The notes: generated by a model from the letters alone, not told the origin. Shown: positions 1 to 9,310, numbered from the stretch's first letter. The stretch: 64,000 nucleotides of DNA from CAVZVZ01 sp963778895 (GCA_963778895.1 CAVZVZ010000005.1:2108001-2172000), one strand, 5' to 3'. Numbers and translations are program-made.

Positions 1-463
1 GGTCGCCGACCACGAGGTCCTCGGCGGGGATCACCTCGGGCACGCCATCGCGCACGACGGTCGCGGTGCGCGGGAGCATGTCACGAATCCGTTGCGCGGC
101 ATGATGCGCTCGCTGCTCCTGCGCGAAGGCGAACAGCCCGTTCAGGAGGATGACGACGAGGATCGCCGCGCCGAGTTGAGGAAGTCCCCCGAGAAACGCC
201 AGGGCGCTGGCGCCCCAGAACAACAGGGCGAAGAAATGCACGAACTCGGCGCCCAGCCGCCGCCACGCGGGGACCTCGGGGGGCGTAGGGAGCACATTGG
301 GGCCGTGAGCCTTCAGCAACGTAGCGGCCTGCTCGGACGAGAGGCCGCTCGTCCGACGGGTGGAAGCCCGCTCGACAGCGGTCATGGCACCGTTGTCCCG
401 CCCGGCGACACCCCGTGGACCTTCGATGACGTCGAAGTCTTGCAGGTGTGGCTCAGTCGGCAT
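1..463 (-). CDS. P-type cation-transporting ATPase, N-terminal part (runs off the left edge)
   Basis: Only the first ~154 residues are in the window. They show a cation-ATPase N-domain (SSEQAATLLKAHGPNVLP), two membrane segments (FFALLFWGASALAFL and AAILVVILLNGLFAFAQEQ), and the start of the actuator domain with the P-type signature TATVVRDG then EDLVVGD. The family pumps metal cations across the cytoplasmic membrane using an aspartyl-phosphate intermediate; the DKTGT site would lie outside the window. ATG at 463 overlaps the stop of the upstream kinase gene by 11 bases, suggesting coupling; ATG at 385 is an alternative start. Ion specificity cannot be judged. Confidence 0.75.
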   Translation of the reverse strand, partial: MPTEPHLQDFDVIEGPRGVAGRDNGAMTAVERASTRRTSGLSSEQAATLLKAHGPNVLPTPPEVPAWRRLGAEFVHFFALLFWGASALAFLGGLPQLGAAILVVILLNGLFAFAQEQRAHHAAQRIRDMLPRTATVVRDGVPEVIPAEDLVVGD

Positions 464-1914
464 CGTCGAACGCGAGCAGTGCGCACTCGGTCGCGGCCGC
501 GATCCCGCTGGTCGTGTCGACGACTCGAGCTCGACCCCATGGGTCGGCACGGAGAGCCATGGCCGCCGCGATCTCCGGTGTCGCGTCGGATGGGTCGTCG
601 TGTGCCGCCGCCCGCGTCCGCATCCGCTGTGCGGCGACTTCCACCGGAGCGACACAGCAGAGCTCGACCATGTCGGCGTGACGTGTAGCCGCCACTTCGC
701 GCGCGGCCTCCCGCTGTGCCTCGTCGGTCCAGGACGCGTCGAGTGCGACCGTCTCCCCGAAGCCGAGCGCAACGCGGGCGCGCTGGAGCATCGCTTCGTA
801 CGTCCTTCGGGTCGTGTCCGGGGCGTAGATGCCTTCTTGGTATGACGCGGACGCCGGTTGGTCGGATCGTAGACCGACGAGCTCCTTGCGGATCTCGTCC
901 GAGCGAAGGAGCGTCAGGTCACGGGCGGTGTCGAGGGCGGCGGCGAGCGTCGACTTGCCGGTGCCGGGCGCACCACCGATCAGCACGAGTCGAACCCGAC
1001 CCGCGTCGAGATGTGTACGGGCCAGGCGCAACAGCTGTGGTGCAGACCGAGCCGAGTCGGCATCACCTTGCGCAGCGCGGATGGCCGAGACCTTCGCTCG
1101 CACCTGGGCCCGATACGCAATGTGGTGGTGAGCAAGCGACGATGGCCAGGTGTCGGCCGCGTGTTCCTGGTAGGCGCGCAGGAAGTGCGCTGCGAGGTCG
1201 GGCCGGTCGAGCCGCTCGAGATCCATGGCCAGGAAGGCGACGTCACCCAGCACGTCGCCGTAACGGAGCCGGTCGTCGAACTCGATGCAGTCGAGCACCC
1301 GTGGACCATCATCCAGACAGAAGATGTCGTCGGCGAGGAGGTCGCCGTGGCCGTCGCACGCGCGACCTTCGGCCACACGACGCTCGAAGAGCGGATCTCG
1401 CCCCGCGAGGTAGCGCTCGGCCAATCCTTCGATCCGCGTGAGCACATCGCCATCGAGGAGTCGATCGGACAACGCCCTCATCTCGGATGTGTTGGTCGAC
1501 CAACGCTGGGCTGTCGCGTCCACACTGGCGGCCTCGTCCGCGTGGGGACCGCGTTCTGCTCGAGCATGAAAGCTCGCGAGCAGATGCGCGAGGCGCCACA
1601 GGTCTTCACTCACGTCGGCACCGTTGCTCACGAGCGTCGACAGCCGTCGGTCAGCCGGCATGCGTCGCATGACGATGAGGTGATCGCAAACCACACCCGA
1701 GGGGTCCATCACGTCGGCCACACCCAGGTACACGTCCGGAGCAAGCCGACGATTGAGCGCGACCTCACGGTGGCACACGGCCTCGCGTGTCTCTCGCAAT
1801 GCGGAAGTCGAGGAACCCGAGGTCGACGGGCTTCTTGATCTTGTAGGCCCGGTCGCCGAGAAAGAAGAGCGCTGCCGAATGCGTCTCCTTCACCGCGGCC
1901 GGAAGGTCGGTCAC
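453..1914 (-). CDS. Bifunctional aminoglycoside-phosphotransferase-like / AAA kinase protein, frameshifted near 1797
   Basis: The two parts read in different frames. An N-terminal piece from about GTG 1914 contains ETHSAALFF and AYKIKKPVDLGFLDFR. The remainder (453-1799, about 448 residues) continues with RETREAVCHREVALNRR. Joined, they match a ~500-residue actinobacterial family with an APH-like N-terminal half (DGHGDLLADDIF and later IEFDDRLRYGDVLGD) and a C-terminal P-loop kinase domain (GGAPGTGKST). The substrate is unknown; naming it an antibiotic-resistance gene would be unjustified. One extra T in the ATTG at 1797-1800 would explain the break. The stop overlaps the start of the P-type ATPase gene. 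Confidence 0.75.
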
Positions 1915-2041
1915 GAGTTGGGGGCTCTCAGTCGTCGCCCGGTCACCCAATTCGAGACGAGACCCATCCAGTGCGCCTTCTCTCCACCGGCCCAAGGATC
2001 GATCGGCAGGTCGCGGACTCGCTGCGACGTGGCCCGTTTCT

Positions 2042-2251
2042 TCACCGCACGAGCAATCGGTCGTGCGAGCGTACGTCGATTCGGACTTCGGCGCCCGGGA
2101 ACAACAGGACCTCATTACCGCTGTCGGACCAACGAACCACGTACGGCGACCCGCCATCGGCTCCTCTGACCTCCAGGATCTCGCCGTCGAGGTCCAGCCC
2201 GTTCTCGTGCTGGCTCAGGAGCAAGATGCGGTCTCCAACGGTCGCTCGCAT
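2042..2251 (-). CDS. DUF1918 domain protein
   Basis: A 69-residue protein beginning MRATVGDRILL, followed by an SH3-like beta-rich segment (DGEILEVRGADG, PYVVRWSDSG, FPGAEVRI). This length and pattern fit DUF1918, a small family common in Actinobacteria with no known function. ATG 2251 is preferred over an 18-residue upstream extension because family members start right at the MRA.VGD motif. It lies upstream of the kinase gene on the same strand. Confidence 0.8.
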   Translation of the reverse strand: MRATVGDRILLLSQHENGLDLDGEILEVRGADGGSPYVVRWSDSGNEVLLFPGAEVRIDVRSHDRLLVR

Positions 2252-2385
2252 TGAGCCTCCAATCGCCGGTTGCTTCGGTTGCGAAGCCTTCCTCCGTCTC
2301 GTCATGGTCGGTCGGGATGGTGGGAGCGCGCTGAGGGGCGAAGGTCCCGCGTGTCTCTCTCTTCGAGCTGCGGGAACCTGGTCGG

Positions 2386-3072
2386 TTAGCTCGCGAGGCG
2401 GTAGGCCTCGAGGCGCTCGACGAGCTCTGCCGGATGAGCGAGTGCCGGCAGGTGGCCGCCACCCATCTCGTCAGGGTCGAACCCCAGCCGTTCTCTGACC
2501 ACCCGCCGCATGAACGCGGCCGGGAACAGGCGGTCGTCCCGGCAGAGCAAGAACCGAGTCGGGACGTCGGGCCACGCCGCGAGCGGCCATGGCTTTTCGA
2601 ACGGAGTGCCCGATTGCGCCCGAACGTGCTTCGCGCTCTCGGCCACCACATCGGGCGGCAAGTCGTGCAGGAAGGTCGCGACCTCGTCGAAGTCGTCGCC
2701 CATCGGTCGGCCCTCGCGCTCGGCCTGCTCGCGCATCGCTTGGCCTTGGCCGGTGTTGGCCCACCAGTCACCAGGTGACTCGCCGGCCGCGGGCACCATG
2801 GCCGCCACCAAGATCAACAGGTCGACCGGTACGCGCTCGCAGACCAGCGGTGCGGTGAAGCCGGCCATCGATTGCGCCACGAGGATCAGGTCGGTGCGAT
2901 CGCCGATCGCCTCGACGATGGTGTCGGTGTACTCGGCCAGTCCGGCCGAATCGTCATCGGCGGGTAAGTCCATCGTCACCACGTCGTGACCCAAGGCTTC
3001 GAGCTTCGGCACGACCAGATGCCAGTACCACGCGTCCGAACCGGCGCCGTGAATCAAAACGTAGGTGGCCAC
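2386..3072 (-). CDS. Alpha/beta-fold hydrolase
   Basis: About 228 residues. The N-terminus reads VATYVLIHGAGSDAWYW, with the HG oxyanion turn. The nucleophile elbow is VAQSMAGF, and a late GGGHLPAL could carry the catalytic His. The GTG at 3072 is chosen because AGGAG lies six bases upstream (complement of 3079-3083); an ATG 36 bases further upstream would put this Shine-Dalgarno inside the gene. It resembles salicylate-esterase/hydroxynitrile-lyase-like small-ester hydrolases, but the substrate is unknown. Its promoter region holds the inverted repeat at 3108-3139. Confidence 0.85.
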   Translation of the reverse strand: MATYVLIHGAGSDAWYWHLVVPKLEALGHDVVTMDLPADDDSAGLAEYTDTIVEAIGDRTDLILVAQSMAGFTAPLVCERVPVDLLILVAAMVPAAGESPGDWWANTGQGQAMREQAEREGRPMGDDFDEVATFLHDLPPDVVAESAKHVRAQSGTPFEKPWPLAAWPDVPTRFLLCRDDRLFPAAFMRRVVRERLGFDPDEMGGGHLPALAHPAELVERLEAYRLAS

Positions 3073-3107
3073 GGTGATCTCCTCTCGCGAGTGGGTTTGG
3101 AGATACA

Positions 3108-3139
3108 ACTGACCGCCGCATCAAGACTCATCGGTCAGT
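3108..3139. promoter_or_regulatory. Inverted repeat upstream of the hydrolase gene
   Basis: ACTGACCG at 3108-3115 and CGGTCAGT at 3132-3139 form an 8-base perfect inverted repeat with a 16-base spacer. It sits 36 bases before the GTG start of the hydrolase. The half-site shares TGACCG with the operator at 15820-15839. A repressor site is plausible but unproven. Confidence 0.35.
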
Positions 3140-3271
3140 GCGAATTCGTCTGCCCGGTCGACGTCGCTCGCAGTTGTGAGATTGATCACTGACGCTTCAC
3201 CGAGCAGGGCTCATACTTGATCGGATGACAAATGCGATGACGACGGTTCCTACCGATGGAGTGGTTGAGCG

Positions 3272-3859
3272 GTGACCCATCTAGTGGCCGAAATCTACAA
3301 GCCCGACCAATGGCATGACTTTTTCCTGATGGTGGGTGGCGGCTCGGCAGCGCTCACGGGTCTTGTGTTTGTTGCGATGTCACTCAATCTCTACATCATC
3401 TTTGCGGACGCTACCCACCGCTCACGGGCCGTCGGCACCCTGACCGGATTCATTGCGGCATTCATGATTTGTGGACTGGCGCTCATGGGTGACCAGGGGC
3501 ATGTGGCGGTGGGTGTTGAGTGGCTCATCGTGTCGGGTGTTGCTGCGTATATCTACGTCCGGGGTTACGTGCGAGCGCAGCGACATGGCGCAAGCACTGT
3601 CGGGTTGAACTATCTCCGACTGGCGGGCGGGACCGGTTGCTACGTCGCACAAATCGCCGGCTCGATTGCGCTCATCGCTGGATACATCGCCGGTCTCTAC
3701 CTTGCTGCCGCCGCGATGGTGGTGTTCTTCGCCTTCATGATCTCCGGGGCGTGGCTGCTGCTCTTGGGGGTACATCAAGATCAAAAGCGGTTGGCGGTTG
3801 ACCAAGCCCACACCAATCCGAAACCTCGCAGCGGCCCCGGATCAGTGGAGAGCGATTGA
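3272..3859 (+). CDS. Small polytopic membrane protein of unknown function
   Basis: 195 residues from a GTG start. About five hydrophobic segments are visible (roughly residues 16-40, 52-73, 78-97, 120-140 and 142-168), followed by a charged cytoplasmic-looking tail. The N-terminus HDFFLMVGGGSAALTGLVFVA is characteristic of small actinobacterial membrane proteins without assigned function. No catalytic motif is seen. The aldo-keto reductase remnant begins four bases after its stop. Confidence 0.7.
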   Translation: MTHLVAEIYKPDQWHDFFLMVGGGSAALTGLVFVAMSLNLYIIFADATHRSRAVGTLTGFIAAFMICGLALMGDQGHVAVGVEWLIVSGVAAYIYVRGYVRAQRHGASTVGLNYLRLAGGTGCYVAQIAGSIALIAGYIAGLYLAAAAMVVFFAFMISGAWLLLLGVHQDQKRLAVDQAHTNPKPRSGPGSVESD

Positions 3860-3863
3860 CAGC

Positions 3864-4687
3864 ATGAGCGCACCCAGCACTTCGATCCTTCTGAACAACA
3901 AAACTGAGATGCCGGCGCTCGGTCTGGGTGTGTACCAGAGCCCACCGACTACGGCAACGAAGCACAGGTCGGACAAGCCGTGAAACGTTCGGGCGTGCCT
4001 CGTGACGACATCTTCGTCACCACCAAGCTATGGGTCAACGACTACGGCTACGACCCGGCGCTTCGAGCGTTCGACTCCAGCGCCAAGGCGCTCGGCTTCG
4101 ACTACGTCGACCTGTACTTGCTGCACCAGCCGGTGCCAACGAGCTTCGACGCGACGATGGCGTATTACCAGGCGCTCGAACGCCTGCTCGCAGACGGTCG
4201 GGTCCGAGCGATAGGCGTCTGCAACTTCCGTGCCCAGCACCTCGACGACCTGATGGAGCGAACTGATGTAGTGCCCGCGATCAACCAGGTGGAGGTCCAT
4301 CCATTCTTCACGCAGGCCGCACTGCGTCGCCGACACGCCGAACTCGGCATCACGACCCAGGCATGGTCCCCGCTCGGCGGCGTCAATGTCTACTGGCAAG
4401 GTGGCGCCGCCACGTCCGGCAGCCCGCTTCAGCACCCGACCATCGTCGAGATCGCCGACCGACATCACAAGACACCGGCCCAGGTAATTCTCGCCTGGCA
4501 TCTCGAGCACGGCACCAGTGCGATCCCGAAGTCAGTCCATCGGAACCGGATCGCAGAAAACGCCGCGATTGGCGACATCGCCCTCTCGGATGAAGAGATG
4601 GCGAGCATCGACGAACTCGACACCGGGATCCGTGGCGGCCCGGACCCTGACAGCATCACCCTCGACTACAAGAGCCGAGGAAGATGA
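3864..4687 (+). pseudogene. Aldo-keto reductase remnant with internal deletion
   Basis: The first piece (ATG 3864) reads MPALGLGVYQSPP, the normal start of an AKR. After about codon 28 the DNA jumps directly to YGNEAQVGQAVKRSGVPRDD, in another frame that stays open to 4687. The normal segment between them (about 20-25 residues, ...YRHIDTA...) is missing, including the catalytic Asp of the Asp-Tyr-Lys-His tetrad. Tyr (YGNE), Lys (TTKLW) and His (LLHQP) remain, as does the C-terminal NADPH region (IPKSVHRNRIAENA). The family reduces aldehydes and ketones with NADPH; this copy should be inactive. Confidence 0.8.
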
Positions 4688-4791
4688 CCGATCTGAACGA
4701 GGTCAGCTGTGGACAATCGGTCCAATGACATCGTGAATTGATCCTCGACGAGGTGGACGCCACCCCTGTCCAGGGACACACAGGTTCGAAA

Positions 4792-4868
4792 TGGTCGGGG
4801 TGGCGGGATTTGAACCCACGGCCTCGTCGTCCCGAACGACGCGCGCTGCCAAGCTGCGCCACACCCCG
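4792..4868 (-). tRNA. tRNA-Pro (anticodon CGG)
   Basis: On the minus strand a 77-nt cloverleaf starts CGGGGTG and ends CCCCGA followed by an encoded CCA. The anticodon stem CGTCG/CGACG encloses the loop TTCGGGA, giving anticodon CGG. The T-arm GGGTTCAAATCCC and D-arm GGCGCAGC..GGCAGCGC are standard. The sequence closely follows bacterial proK-type tRNAs. Confidence 0.96.
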
Positions 4869-4925
4869 GTGTGGACGGACGAGCCTACCTGAGCTACCTG
4901 GCCGGACCGAACTCGGGTTTCGCCG

Positions 4926-5411
4926 TCAGGAGGCGGCGGGTGCTTCGATCTCGTCGGCTGCGTCGTCGTCCTCGGACTCGTCGATGTCGACCGGCAGGCC
5001 AGTCGGCAGGTTGGTCCGGGGGTCCACGCCCTCGCACCAGCTGTAGCCGTTGAGCAGGGTGGCGGTGGCCCGCCGCAGCCGGAACGCGTCGAGCGGTTTG
5101 AACACCCAACCGTCGGCCTCGGCGCGCTTGGCGAGGAACACGTCCGCACCTCGGTCGAGCAGCATCAACACCGCGGTGATGGGCAGCCGATCGGCGCCCT
5201 CTTCGTTGCGGATCGTCATGCAGGTGGCCATGCCGCCCATGTTGCCGATCTGCAGGTCGAGGATGACGAGGTCGGCGTCGAGCTCCTTGATCGCCTCGAG
5301 CACCTCGCTGCCGTGACGCACGCGGTACACCGTCGTCTCGTCGCTCGCGAGCGCGGCATCGACCTCGTCGAAGATCCAATCGGCGTCAGTCGCCAACAAC
5401 ACCCTGGCCAT
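4926..5411 (-). CDS. Response-regulator receiver protein (single domain, acidic tail)
   Basis: 161 residues. A CheY-like receiver is visible: acidic residues near D9-D11, the phospho-acceptor-like D52 in LVILDLQIG, and the switch lysine in WVFKPLD. There is no DNA-binding output domain; the protein ends in an acidic tail (DESEDDDAADEIEAP). The residues after D52 (QIGNMGG) differ from the usual MP.M loop. No histidine kinase is adjacent; the neighbour is a STAS protein, which suggests a stress or anti-sigma pathway, but that is inference. Confidence 0.8.
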   Translation of the reverse strand: MARVLLATDADWIFDEVDAALASDETTVYRVRHGSEVLEAIKELDADLVILDLQIGNMGGMATCMTIRNEEGADRLPITAVLMLLDRGADVFLAKRAEADGWVFKPLDAFRLRRATATLLNGYSWCEGVDPRTNLPTGLPVDIDESEDDDAADEIEAPAAS

Positions 5412-5511
5412 CGTGGGCGGACGATAGCCCCGCGTCGGGTCCGTAGGCCAACATGCGGCATCCGGCGAAGTACCTGGCCGCAGCGCCCCGACGCTTGGCT
5501 AGCATCCCCCC

Positions 5512-5865
5512 GTGCTCGAGATCCACGTGGAGGACACTGGTACGTACACGCTCTGCCGACCGATCGGCGAGCTCGACGCGTACACGGTCGGACAGTTCCG
5601 CGAGGCGCTCGCCGAGATCGCTTCATTGCCGCGAGTGTTGATCGACCTCTCCGAGGTTCCGTTCATGGACTCGGCCGGTCTCGGCGCCCTCATCGGTGGC
5701 ATCCGTCGGGCTCGTGAAGCCGATAGCGAAGTCACCGTTGCGTGCAGCCGTCCCACGCTCACGCGCCTGTTGCACACGACCGGCTTCGATCGCATCGTCC
5801 CCGTGACCGAGACACTCGAAGCCGCGGTCGACGCGCTGTTGAACGCGCCCACCGACGCCGGCTGA
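5512..5865 (+). CDS. STAS-domain anti-sigma factor antagonist
   Basis: 117 residues from GTG 5512. The whole protein is a STAS domain: GELDAYTVGQFREAL, then VLIDLSEVPFMDSAGLGAL with the phosphorylatable Ser54. The family (SpoIIAA/RsbV) binds anti-sigma kinases and releases sigma factors when dephosphorylated. It is divergent from the receiver protein. A possible partner, an HATPase protein, is encoded at 16843-17229, but that link is only conjecture. Confidence 0.9.
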   Translation: MLEIHVEDTGTYTLCRPIGELDAYTVGQFREALAEIASLPRVLIDLSEVPFMDSAGLGALIGGIRRAREADSEVTVACSRPTLTRLLHTTGFDRIVPVTETLEAAVDALLNAPTDAG

Positions 5866-5877
5866 TTCCGCCGACGG

Positions 5878-6969
5878 TCAAGCCGCTCGCGATCCCGGGA
5901 ACAGATAGGTCCCGATCGCGGCCAGACCTTCGAGATCGTGCACGTCGGTGTCGAGGAAGGGCACCCGCACCACCGGCGCCGGACTGACTCGCTCCGCCAG
6001 CCCGGCCACGTGCGCCTCTTCTCGCGACGCGACAGTGAGGAAGTCGGCGAGGTTGGCGTACATCGCTCCGAGATCGGTGCCGGCCAGGGTCTTGGCTCGC
6101 TCAGCCATCGCCGCGGGCGCGGAGTCGCTGAACCGCGGGTGCATCCGGTTGACGATCAGGGCGCGCACCGGGATGTTCGCCTCACCCAACTTCTCGGCGA
6201 AGAACGTGGCTTCTTCGACCACGTCGCGACGGGGCGCAGTCACCAGGACGAACGCGGTCGCCTCGTGACTCAGCAAGTCGAGCACCTCGGCGGCCCGGTC
6301 GCGGAACCCTTGTTCCATCCCGTCGAAGGCTTGGAAGAACGTGACCGCGTCACGCACGACGTCGCCGCCCACCACCTTCGACACGGTGCGTAGGAACGCC
6401 TGAGCGGCGACATTCACCGCCTTCACGAGGCCGCGGGTCGGGGCCATCAAGACCCGGTACAACCGATGGTCGAGGAAGCGGGTCAGACGCCGGGGCGCTT
6501 CCAGGAAGTCGAGCGCGTTCCGCGTGGGTGGGGTGTCGACCACGATCACGTCGTAGCCCCCGTTCTCGTGCAGCTCGTAGAGCTTCTCCATCGCCATGTA
6601 CTCCTGGGTGCCCGACAGCGCACCAGAGATGTTGCGGTAGAAACGGTTCGACAGGATGTTGCGCGCCTGCTCGTCGGTCTCGGCGTGTTTGGCGACCAAG
6701 TCGTCGAAGGTGCTCTTCGTGTCGAGCATCAACGCCCACAGCTCGCCCGGCCACTCACCCTCGACCTTCGACGCGGTGTTGGAAAGCCCTTTGAGCCCCA
6801 TCGCATTGGCGAGGCGCTTGGCCGGGTCGATCGTGACCACGCACGCCTTCATTCCCGTCCGGGCAGCTTCGAGCGCGAGAACTGCCGCGGTCGTCGTCTT
6901 ACCCACGCCGCCCGACCCGGTGCACACCACGATCTCGTTGCTCGTGAGCAGCGTGTGCAGGTCGCTCAT
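5878..6969 (-). CDS. ArsA-family ATPase (Rv3680/BagB-like)
   Basis: 363 residues. The deviant Walker A motif GSGGVGKTTT lies near residues 18-27; DPAKRLANAMG follows and VIVVDTPPTRNALDFL supplies the switch II/Walker B region. ArsA/GET3-type ATPases use ATP-driven dimer changes to move anions or tail-anchored proteins; in mycobacteria the paired homologues Rv3679-Rv3680 affect glycerol and nitric-oxide tolerance. It follows the second ATPase gene on the same strand with a 24-base gap, so the two are probably co-transcribed and may form a heterodimer. Confidence 0.88.
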   Translation of the reverse strand: MSDLHTLLTSNEIVVCTGSGGVGKTTTAAVLALEAARTGMKACVVTIDPAKRLANAMGLKGLSNTASKVEGEWPGELWALMLDTKSTFDDLVAKHAETDEQARNILSNRFYRNISGALSGTQEYMAMEKLYELHENGGYDVIVVDTPPTRNALDFLEAPRRLTRFLDHRLYRVLMAPTRGLVKAVNVAAQAFLRTVSKVVGGDVVRDAVTFFQAFDGMEQGFRDRAAEVLDLLSHEATAFVLVTAPRRDVVEEATFFAEKLGEANIPVRALIVNRMHPRFSDSAPAAMAERAKTLAGTDLGAMYANLADFLTVASREEAHVAGLAERVSPAPVVRVPFLDTDVHDLEGLAAIGTYLFPGSRAA

Positions 6970-6993
6970 GGTTGCGTTCTCACGGTGCCATCC

Positions 6994-7959
6994 TCATAGT
7001 GCGACCAAGTCTTGGATGCCCTCGGTGATCGCGCCGGCGAGCTCGTCGATGTGCTCGGGACCGAGGTCCGCGGAGAACACGTAGGGCAGGCAGATCTGAG
7101 GCAGCGGCAAACCTTCGGCGAGGCGCTGAAGTTGCTCGCGCTGTAGCGCGGCGCGCTTCAGGCGGAAGTGGGCGGCTTCGCGCAACGCCTGGGCCTCACC
7201 CGGATGCAGGAACGCGCCCGCGTCCTTCGCCGCATCGTCGGGATCGCGGTCCAAGCCATCAAGAGTGCGATACAGGCCGTTCATGACGACGGGCCCGAGC
7301 ATGATCCCGACCTCGTCCTCGAGGCTGTACGCCGTTTCGACGACCTCGTTCACCGGCGTCTCCTCGGGCAGTGTCACGAGGATCACCTGGCACCGCGCCG
7401 GATCGGTGAGCATTTCGAGCACGTCCTGCGCCTGGGTGTTGATCGGGCCGACCGTGACCGCGTCGAGTAGCCCACGGGCGGACCGCAGAAAGGTGATGGC
7501 ATGTCCGGCCGCCGGTGCGTCGAGCACGATCAGGTCGGCGGCCTTGCCTCGCTCGAGCTGTTTGACCTTGCCCAGGATCAGGATGTCCTTGATCCCGGGC
7601 GCCGCCGTGGCCACGACGTCCATGGCCCCACTCGAGGCCAGACGGCGTGAGATGCGGCTCATGCCGTGGCCTTCGAGGTACTCGAGCAGCGCATCATCGG
7701 GCGTGAGGGTGCGAGCCCGGACATCCGCGGCGCCGGAAGGGCCGCCGCCGGGCGCCAGCACGACCTCCTCGTAGTCGAGCGGTGGCTGGCGGAACAGGCT
7801 GGACAGGCCGCTCTTGCCCTCGACCTCGACGATCAACGTCGAAAGTCCGGCGAGGGCCGCGGCGCGCGACAACGCCGCGCTCACCGTGGTTTTGCCGACG
7901 CCGCCCTTCCCGGCCACGATGAGCACGCGTGATGCTGCGAAGAACTGCGCAGGATCCAA
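6994..7959 (-). CDS. ArsA-family ATPase (Rv3679/BagA-like)
   Basis: 321 residues from a TTG start at 7959. The deviant Walker A GKGGVGKTTV is near residues 17-26, and LIVLDAPAAGHAITFL marks switch II. It is shorter than its downstream partner and lacks the cysteine metalloid site of true ArsA, as the mycobacterial Rv3679 group does. It is the first gene of the pair and is divergent from the NfeD-like gene at 8003, so a shared regulatory region lies within 7960-8002. Confidence 0.87.
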   Translation of the reverse strand: MDPAQFFAASRVLIVAGKGGVGKTTVSAALSRAAALAGLSTLIVEVEGKSGLSSLFRQPPLDYEEVVLAPGGGPSGAADVRARTLTPDDALLEYLEGHGMSRISRRLASSGAMDVVATAAPGIKDILILGKVKQLERGKAADLIVLDAPAAGHAITFLRSARGLLDAVTVGPINTQAQDVLEMLTDPARCQVILVTLPEETPVNEVVETAYSLEDEVGIMLGPVVMNGLYRTLDGLDRDPDDAAKDAGAFLHPGEAQALREAAHFRLKRAALQREQLQRLAEGLPLPQICLPYVFSADLGPEHIDELAGAITEGIQDLVAL

Positions 7960-8002
7960 GCTTGTCCCTTCGGCCTCTACCTATCAGGGGAAGTCCGCCC
8001 GC

Positions 8003-9310
8003 ATGCGAGCCGTGCGCAGGTTATCCACCGCCGGTCTGTTGATCGCTGCCCTCGGCGCATTGCTCCTCGCGTTCCCGCAGCGTGTCGAGGCCCAAGAGCC
8101 GGATGCCACGCCCGAGGGCGGCTTCGTCGACGTGATCAAGGTCGACGGCCTGCTCGATCCGATCATGGTCAACTTCATCGAGCAATCGATCGACCAGGCG
8201 GAGCACGACGACGCCCGATGGCTCGTGATGCAGACCAACACCACCGGTTCGGTCGTTTCCGACGAGGAGCTGGGTGGCCTCTTCGCGAGGATCGACAACT
8301 CGTCGGTGCCGATCGCCGTCTGGGTCGGACCCAGCGGCTCGAAGCTCACGAATGCTCCGGCGCGGATGGCGGTGGTGGCGGACGAATTCGGTATGGCTCC
8401 CGGTACCGACTTCGGCAATTTCGCGGGCGACGGTCGCGTCGTGACGCGGGAGGTCGAACGGTTCCAGCCTGCCTCAGTGACGGTGATCAGCGGAAGCAAG
8501 GCCGATGAGCTCCACGTCACCACGCGCGATGCGCCGACGATCGGTGAGTTCCTCCTGAACTTGCCCAACGTCGAGAGCCGGGAAGTCACCCAGGACGACG
8601 GCCGTGTCAGTCGCGAGCCGGTGACGGTCGTGCGCTTTGGTCAGCTCTCGCTCGTCGATCAGCTGATGCACAGCGTCGCCAGTCCCGCCGTGACCTATCT
8701 GCTGTTGGCGGTGGGTCTCGGGTTGATCGTGTTCGAACTGTTCACCGCGGGTGTCGGCGTGGCCGGTGTGATCGGTGCGGGATCGCTCGTTCTCTCGTGT
8801 TACGGCTTGGCGATCCTGCCGACCCACTGGTGGGGGATCGCGTTGATCGTCGCCGCGTTCATCGCGTTCGCGATCGATGTGCAAACCGGTGTGCCGCGCT
8901 TTTGGACCGGCGTCGGTGTCGTCGCTTTCATCGCCGGCTCGCTGACGTTGTACGACGGATTGTCGTTGTCGTGGATCACCCTCAGCGTCGGCATTGTCGG
9001 TGTGTTGCTCACGTTCATTGCCGGCATGCCCGCCATGGTGAGGTCGCGCTTCTCGACCCCGACGATCGGCCGCGAGTGGATGGTCGGTGAGATGGGTCGC
9101 GCCGTCACCGCCATCGCGCCCGATGGCGTGGTGCAGATGCGCGAGGCCCTCTGGCGTGCGTATACCAACCGCGCCACACCGATCGAAGAGCTCGATCGGG
9201 TGCGGGTCATCGGCATCGAAGGCCTGGTGCTCGAGGTCGAACCCGAGGAGGGTGCCGCCCGCGACTACCGGGAGCGCGGCAAGCGCTCCGCCGCCGATTC
9301 GGCGGAATGA
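8003..9310 (+). CDS. NfeD-like membrane protein with ClpP-like domain
   Basis: 435 residues from ATG 8003. A signal peptide ends near VEA-Q (residue 30). A ClpP/crotonase-fold domain follows (to about 205; VDGLLDPIMVNFIEQSI, ARMAVVADEFGMAPGTDFG). Several membrane segments (about 230-345) and a C-terminal OB-fold (IGREWMVGEMGRAVT...) complete the classic long NfeD architecture. Long NfeD proteins are membrane serine proteases acting on stomatins. Here the stretch before ADEFGMAPG reads KLTNAPARM where active members have an A-S-A-G type serine, so the protease may be inactive. No stomatin gene is adjacent. Confidence 0.82.
   Translation: MRAVRRLSTAGLLIAALGALLLAFPQRVEAQEPDATPEGGFVDVIKVDGLLDPIMVNFIEQSIDQAEHDDARWLVMQTNTTGSVVSDEELGGLFARIDNSSVPIAVWVGPSGSKLTNAPARMAVVADEFGMAPGTDFGNFAGDGRVVTREVERFQPASVTVISGSKADELHVTTRDAPTIGEFLLNLPNVESREVTQDDGRVSREPVTVVRFGQLSLVDQLMHSVASPAVTYLLLAVGLGLIVFELFTAGVGVAGVIGAGSLVLSCYGLAILPTHWWGIALIVAAFIAFAIDVQTGVPRFWTGVGVVAFIAGSLTLYDGLSLSWITLSVGIVGVLLTFIAGMPAMVRSRFSTPTIGREWMVGEMGRAVTAIAPDGVVQMREALWRAYTNRATPIEELDRVRVIGIEGLVLEVEPEEGAARDYRERGKRSAADSAE

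Noticed and set aside
453..1914. Calling the APH-like/AAA protein an aminoglycoside resistance gene
   Set aside because: The family name is historical; nothing in the sequence shows antibiotic specificity.
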